DNA from: Desulfobacteraceae bacterium
GTDB lineage: Bacteria > Desulfobacterota > DSM-4660 > Desulfatiglandales > B25-G16
Reading direction: 5' to 3'
NCBI GenBank assembly: GCA_030615105.1
Contig: JAUWZV010000011.1
Location: forward strand, 1-33,264
DNA length: 33,264 nt
Part shown: one piece after another, positions 29,966-33,264 of the stretch
How the letters are laid out: each line of letters begins with the position of its first letter
Position numbering within the stretch: position 1 is the first letter of the stretch
Notes under the pieces: model-generated
What the model saw: only the letters and a program-made list of their open reading frames with translations
The model's database searches: none
What the model was told of the DNA's origin: nothing
Translations under genes and position numbers: made by a program

Positions 29966-30322
29966 ACCAAGGCATTTCTCCACTGTCTCGGCAACCAGCT
30001 TCTCGTCAAAGGGCTTAACAATGTAATCTTTGGCCCCGAGTTTTTTACATTGCTTTATTATCGCATCGTGTCCAACAGCCGTAATCATTACTACTTGTGC
30101 CCCACGATTAGTCTTCATGACCTCCTGAAGAACCCGTACGCCTTCCTGGTCGCCTTCCGGCATAATTATATCCAGTAAGACTAAATCCGGTTTTTCTTTT
30201 TTAACTTGCTCCAGGGCCTTGTCTCCTGAGTCGGCCTCTACTATTTCATATTTTTTTGACAAAATATGCTTTAATATTCCTCGCATAAACGCTGAATCAT
30301 CTACAATTAGAATCTTTTTCAT
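29960..30322 (-). CDS. cheY: CheY-like response regulator
   Basis: A 120-residue single receiver domain with D8/D9, D51 (phosphorylation), T81 and K103. Between D51 and helix 3 it has MPEGDQEGVRVL, slightly longer than in enteric CheY. ATG 30322 has AAAGGAGCT at ideal spacing; the ATG at 30346 does not. Located between cheB and cheW, it is the direct CheA output candidate, and CheC its phosphatase. No flagellar genes are in view, so the target may be the pilus machinery; that is inference. The last codons and stop lie in an ATTGA repeat. Confidence 0.92.
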   Translation of the reverse strand: MKKILIVDDSAFMRGILKHILSKKYEIVEADSGDKALEQVKKEKPDLVLLDIIMPEGDQEGVRVLQEVMKTNRGAQVVMITAVGHDAIIKQCKKLGAKDYIVKPFDEKLVAETVEKCLGN

Positions 30323-30342
30323 ATTCAGCTCCTTTGTGAGAT

Positions 30343-30392
30343 ACACAGATTAAGACAGACATCTGCGGCTTTTTATTCGTGGTTATCTGTGT
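30343..30392. repeat. ACACAGAT repeat at the cheW 3' end
   Basis: ACACAGAT (30343-30350) and ATCTGTGT (30385-30392) are inverted arms. The cheW stop (30373-30375) and its last codons (DNHE) lie inside. A related unit ends thpR (4611-4697). Confidence 0.55.
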
Positions 30393-31053
30393 TTGTTTCC
30401 GTCCCCGCCTGCTCTTCCTTATCCTGACCCCCTTCTGCAATTACGGACTCTATCTCGTCTGCGGTTTCTTCCTCTGTCAGCTGGGGTCTCACGGCCGTCT
30501 CATTCCTGGTCCATGGTCCTTCGCTCTCGCCAACTGCACGATGCCTTCTGGAAAGCTCACTCAATCTGGCAAGTTCTTCCTCTGAAAGGACCTTGGTTAA
30601 ATCGAGCATAATGATCAGACGATTTTCAAGCGTTATCATCCCGCTGACATATGTTCTGTCTATTCTTGTTACCAGATCTGGGGTACGTTTGATCTCTCTT
30701 CCTGGTATTCTTAACACCTCTGTAACTTCATCAACCATAAGTCCGAAAAGATTCTTTTCCTGCTCTGTTATTACTATATGCTTTGATTCAACTTCTTTTT
30801 TCACAGGCAAGAAAAAACGCGCTTTAAGGTCTATCACTACTCCGATTTCACCCCTTATATTGGTTACACCTTTAATAAACTCGGGAGAATCCGGTATCGG
30901 GGTAATGACTCCTGCCATTACTATCTCTCTAACCTGACTTATCTCAGCGCTGAATTCTTCGTCTCCTAAGTTAAAGACAATTAACTGAATAATCTTTTCC
31001 CCTTCATCCGTGGCGCCTACCCCGTAACTCGAGGCTTGTGTCTTTTCCTGCAT
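30373..31053 (-). CDS. cheW: CheW coupling protein with acidic C-terminal tail
   Basis: 226 residues. The CheW fold spans about 20-165: LIVFNLGDEEFSAEISQVREI, PDSPEFIKGVTNIRGEIGVVIDLKARF, FGLMVDEVTEVL. It bridges chemoreceptors and CheA P5. A further 60 residues form an acidic, Gln/Glu-rich tail that ordinary CheW (about 150-170) lacks, probably disordered. The last residues come from a CACAGAT-type repeat. GGAGGG lies eight bases before ATG 31053. It is the first gene after the chemoreceptor. Confidence 0.93.
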   Translation of the reverse strand: MQEKTQASSYGVGATDEGEKIIQLIVFNLGDEEFSAEISQVREIVMAGVITPIPDSPEFIKGVTNIRGEIGVVIDLKARFFLPVKKEVESKHIVITEQEKNLFGLMVDEVTEVLRIPGREIKRTPDLVTRIDRTYVSGMITLENRLIIMLDLTKVLSEEELARLSELSRRHRAVGESEGPWTRNETAVRPQLTEEETADEIESVIAEGGQDKEEQAGTETNTDNHE

Positions 31054-31125
31054 ATTTTTGCCCTCCGTTTTTTTGCCTCAATAGGTACTTGTCGTACCCA
31101 CACTGTGCATAGGAAGCAGAACAAC

Positions 31126-31234
31126 TGTCATTGCGAGCCGTAGCCACGAGCGCAGCGTGGTGGGCGGCGAAGCAATCTCTAACCGGTGGATAAAACAATG
31201 GGATTGCTTCGTCGCTTCGCTCCTCGCAATGACA
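31126..31234. repeat. dispersed CATTGCGAG/GAAGCAATC palindrome, second copy
   Basis: TGTCATTGCGAG (31126-31137) and CTCGCAATGACA (31223-31234) are perfect outer arms; GCGAAGCAATC and GGATTGCTTCG lie inside. It is the same family as 21235-21306. The remaining gap between cheW and the chemoreceptor holds ATTCCTAAATTCCTCAATTC-like low-complexity sequence and no gene. Confidence 0.75.
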
Positions 31235-31311
31235 TCTTGTGAACCTTGCAAAATTCGGGTTCAATTCCTAAATTCCTCAATTCGCAATCCCTGAATTCCA
31301 GCTTGCCCGGG

Positions 31312-33264
31312 TTAAGCAGCTATTTTAAAGGCTATTAGTGCAGTTCTTAATTCCTCTGTCAGAGTCGATAAATTTTGGGCTGATGCGGACATCTGCTGCA
31401 TAGCCGCTGTCTGCTGCTGAATAGATGTAGACATCTGTCCTGCTCCCACAGCAGCCTGCTCTGATGTGGCAGCTATCTCCTCTACGGTCTTTGCTACGCC
31501 TTGCGCGCCTGCGGCCTGTTCGTCAGTTGCCGATGAGATTTCCTGGGCTTTGGCTGTGATCTCCTGGGTTCCCGCGCCGATCTGCTCCAATATGGATAGC
31601 GCCTCATTGACGATGCCAGCACTCTCAGAAACTTGCTCCGCTCCAGTGGTCATACTATTAACCACCTCGGCTGTTGATTCTCCTATAACATTCACCATTC
31701 CCTCAATCTGCACAGCCGCTTGTTTAGTTCCTTCAGCCAGCTTCCTAATTTCATCTGCTACAACCGCAAAACCTCTTCCCGCATCTCCTGCACGAGCAGC
31801 TTCAATGGCGGCGTTCAGAGCCAGCAGGTTTGTCTGGTCGGCAATATCCTTGGTGGTACCCACTATTACAGCTATTTCTTTAGCTCTTTTATCCAATTCT
31901 TTAATTGTCACGGTGTTGCCCTTTACAATCTCGTCTATGGTTTGTAATCTATCTGCTGCTTGCTTACCCGACTCAGTGCCCCTTTGAGCAAGTTTAGCTG
32001 CTTCTTGAGTAACCTCAGACGCTGACCTTGCAGTGGCCGCACCCTGTTGTATGGACATAGATAAGTTTGCCACAAGCTTGGTGCTTTCTTCCAATTTCTT
32101 GGATTGGTCCTTTGCGCCAGCCGCTATCTGCTGGGTTGTCTGTGCTGCCTGCGACAATGCGGTATTTACCTGCGTTGATGAAGCAGCTACCTGGTTGGAT
32201 CCGGTTGCTACTTTCTCGGAGATATCCATTGACAGTTTAATAAGTGCTCCAAGGCCATCAAATGATTTGTTAAGGGCATCTCCCAAGTTTTTAATATCCC
32301 CTCTTGTCTCAATCTCCATTCTCTGTGAGATATCGCCTTCAGATAAGGCAGTGGCAAGCCTGATTACTTCCTGAACAGGGGTAGCAATCGAATCAATCAG
32401 GCTATTGAGTGTATCTACGATATCCTTCCAGCTACCTGCCACTCCTTCTACCTCTGCCCGTTCACTCAGTTTTCCCTCAACGCCTGCTACCTGCGCGACT
32501 CTTGAGACTTCAGCGGCTAATCTATTCAAATTATCCACCATGGCGTTGAGAGTCTCCTTTAACTCCGCTATCTCTCCTGCTGCCTCAACAGTTATCTTCT
32601 GGGTTAAGTCTCCGTTGGCTATGGCAGTGCCGATTTTGGCAATATCTCTAACCTGGTTTGTTAGGTTGGCCGCCAGCATGTTGACATTATCGGTCAGATC
32701 CTTCCATGTGCCAGCCACACCCGGTACCTCTGCCTGACCACCAAGCTTGCCTTCACCGCCGACCTCTATGGCAACCCGTGTGATCTCAGATGCAAATGTG
32801 CTGAGCTGATCCACCATGGTATTAATGGTGCCCTTCAGATCCAGAATCTCACCCTGTGCCTCAACGGTGATCTTCTGAGAGAGATCCCCCTGGGCCACTG
32901 CCGTGGTCACCTGGGCAATGTTTCTGACCTGATCTGTGAGGTTAGAGGCCAACATATTCACGTTGGCAGTCAGCTCTTGCCAGGTGCCTGCTACTCCAGG
33001 AACCTCTGCCTGACCACCAAGCTTGCCATCGGTGCCTACCTCTCTGGCCACTCGGGTTACCTCAGCTCCAAATAGATTCAGGTTATCAACCATCTTATTG
33101 AGGGTATCCTTCAGCTCCATAATCTCGCCTTGTGCCTCAACAGTTATCTTCTGGGTTAAGTCTCCGTTGGCTATGGCAGTGCCGATTTTGGCAATATCTC
33201 TAACCTGGTTTGTTAGGTTGGCCGCCAGCATGTTGACATTATCGGTCAGATCCTTCCATGTGCC
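31312..33264 (-). CDS. poly-HAMP methyl-accepting chemotaxis protein, 5' end outside window
   Basis: The frame is open to the right edge, so the sensor part is not seen. From the edge inward there are tandem HAMP-like units of about 92 residues (core [20 protein letters not shown], then [13 protein letters not shown]). The last unit is diverged ([19 protein letters not shown]). A long coiled-coil signalling domain follows, with the hairpin tip [19 protein letters not shown] and [16 protein letters not shown]. Stacked HAMPs relay signals in soluble or membrane receptors. The protein ends without a CheR-tethering pentapeptide (FKIAA). It heads the cheW-cheY-cheB-cheA set. Confidence 0.93.
   Translation of the reverse strand, partial: GTWKDLTDNVNMLAANLTNQVRDIAKIGTAIANGDLTQKITVEAQGEIMELKDTLNKMVDNLNLFGAEVTRVAREVGTDGKLGGQAEVPGVAGTWQELTANVNMLASNLTDQVRNIAQVTTAVAQGDLSQKITVEAQGEILDLKGTINTMVDQLSTFASEITRVAIEVGGEGKLGGQAEVPGVAGTWKDLTDNVNMLAANLTNQVRDIAKIGTAIANGDLTQKITVEAAGEIAELKETLNAMVDNLNRLAAEVSRVAQVAGVEGKLSERAEVEGVAGSWKDIVDTLNSLIDSIATPVQEVIRLATALSEGDISQRMEIETRGDIKNLGDALNKSFDGLGALIKLSMDISEKVATGSNQVAASSTQVNTALSQAAQTTQQIAAGAKDQSKKLEESTKLVANLSMSIQQGAATARSASEVTQEAAKLAQRGTESGKQAADRLQTIDEIVKGNTVTIKELDKRAKEIAVIVGTTKDIADQTNLLALNAAIEAARAGDAGRGFAVVADEIRKLAEGTKQAAVQIEGMVNVIGESTAEVVNSMTTGAEQVSESAGIVNEALSILEQIGAGTQEITAKAQEISSATDEQAAGAQGVAKTVEEIAATSEQAAVGAGQMSTSIQQQTAAMQQMSASAQNLSTLTEELRTALIAFKIAA
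32581..33264. repeat. tandem HAMP-unit repeats, partly identical DNA
   Basis: Bases 32581-32712 and 33133-33264 are identical over 132 bp and lie 552 bp (two 276-bp units) apart. Intermediate units are more diverged. The identity reaches the window edge, so its full extent is unknown. Confidence 0.85.

Noticed and set aside
31004-31264. An 86-codon minus-strand frame reading CHCEERSDEAI
   Set aside because: It is the translation of the dispersed CATTGCGAG/GAAGCAATC palindrome and overlaps the start of cheW; not a gene.

Overview
The window looks like the chromosome of a diderm, probably environmental bacterium. The order pgpA-cinA-thpR-recA-alaS, the complete MSHA-type type IV pilus cluster with a lipoprotein secretin, and a gene resembling the DUF6901 family are what one expects from Desulfobacterota, Nitrospirota or a nearby candidate phylum. 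No rRNA or other decisive marker is present, so the lineage is inference. No tRNA, rRNA or CRISPR array was seen.

Layout. 1-504: the 5' end of an IS200/IS605 tnpA running off the left edge, with two hairpins, a doubtful tnpB relic and a good sigma70 promoter. 505-1297: an MNT/HEPN gene pair (type VII toxin-antitoxin architecture). 1298-2223: repeats and an orphan gene fragment. 2224-8621 (plus strand): housekeeping genes pgpA, cinA, thpR, recA and alaS. 8687-33264 (minus strand): one long co-oriented block. Read in its direction of transcription it holds a poly-HAMP chemoreceptor (cut by the right edge), cheW, cheY, cheB, cheA, cheC, cheD, a PAS histidine kinase with a degenerate GGDEF tail, a lone receiver protein, pilC/mshG, the major pilin, four minor prepilin-like genes, a fused pilM-pilN, pilO, a pilP-like gene, secretin mshL, ATPase mshM with a SPOR domain, an mshN-like TPR gene, assembly ATPase mshE/pilB, a duplicated membrane protein and the DUF6901-like gene.

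How the parts fit. The minus-strand block reads as an envelope machine with its own control: MshE/PilB and MshG/PilC drive pilin polymerisation, PilMN-PilO-PilP align the inner membrane platform with the MshL secretin, and MshM/MshN probably couple it to peptidoglycan. The adjacent Che genes give a receptor, scaffold, kinase, two receiver proteins and an adaptation branch (CheB, CheC, CheD) without CheR in view. Control of the pilus by this chemosensory set is an inference from gene order.

The most unusual feature is the repeat landscape. Almost every intergenic gap is filled with short dispersed repeats: ATTGA-type runs, CACAGAT-type, CATTGCGAG/GAAGCAATC, GC-rich palindromes and CCGCACC/GGTGCGG. 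Several enter genes. They supply or abut the stop codons of thpR, recA, pilB, the TPR gene, the receiver gene, the kinase, cheY, cheA and cheW. They form the leader of one prepilin, and they appear as in-frame insertions in cheA, cheD and cheB.
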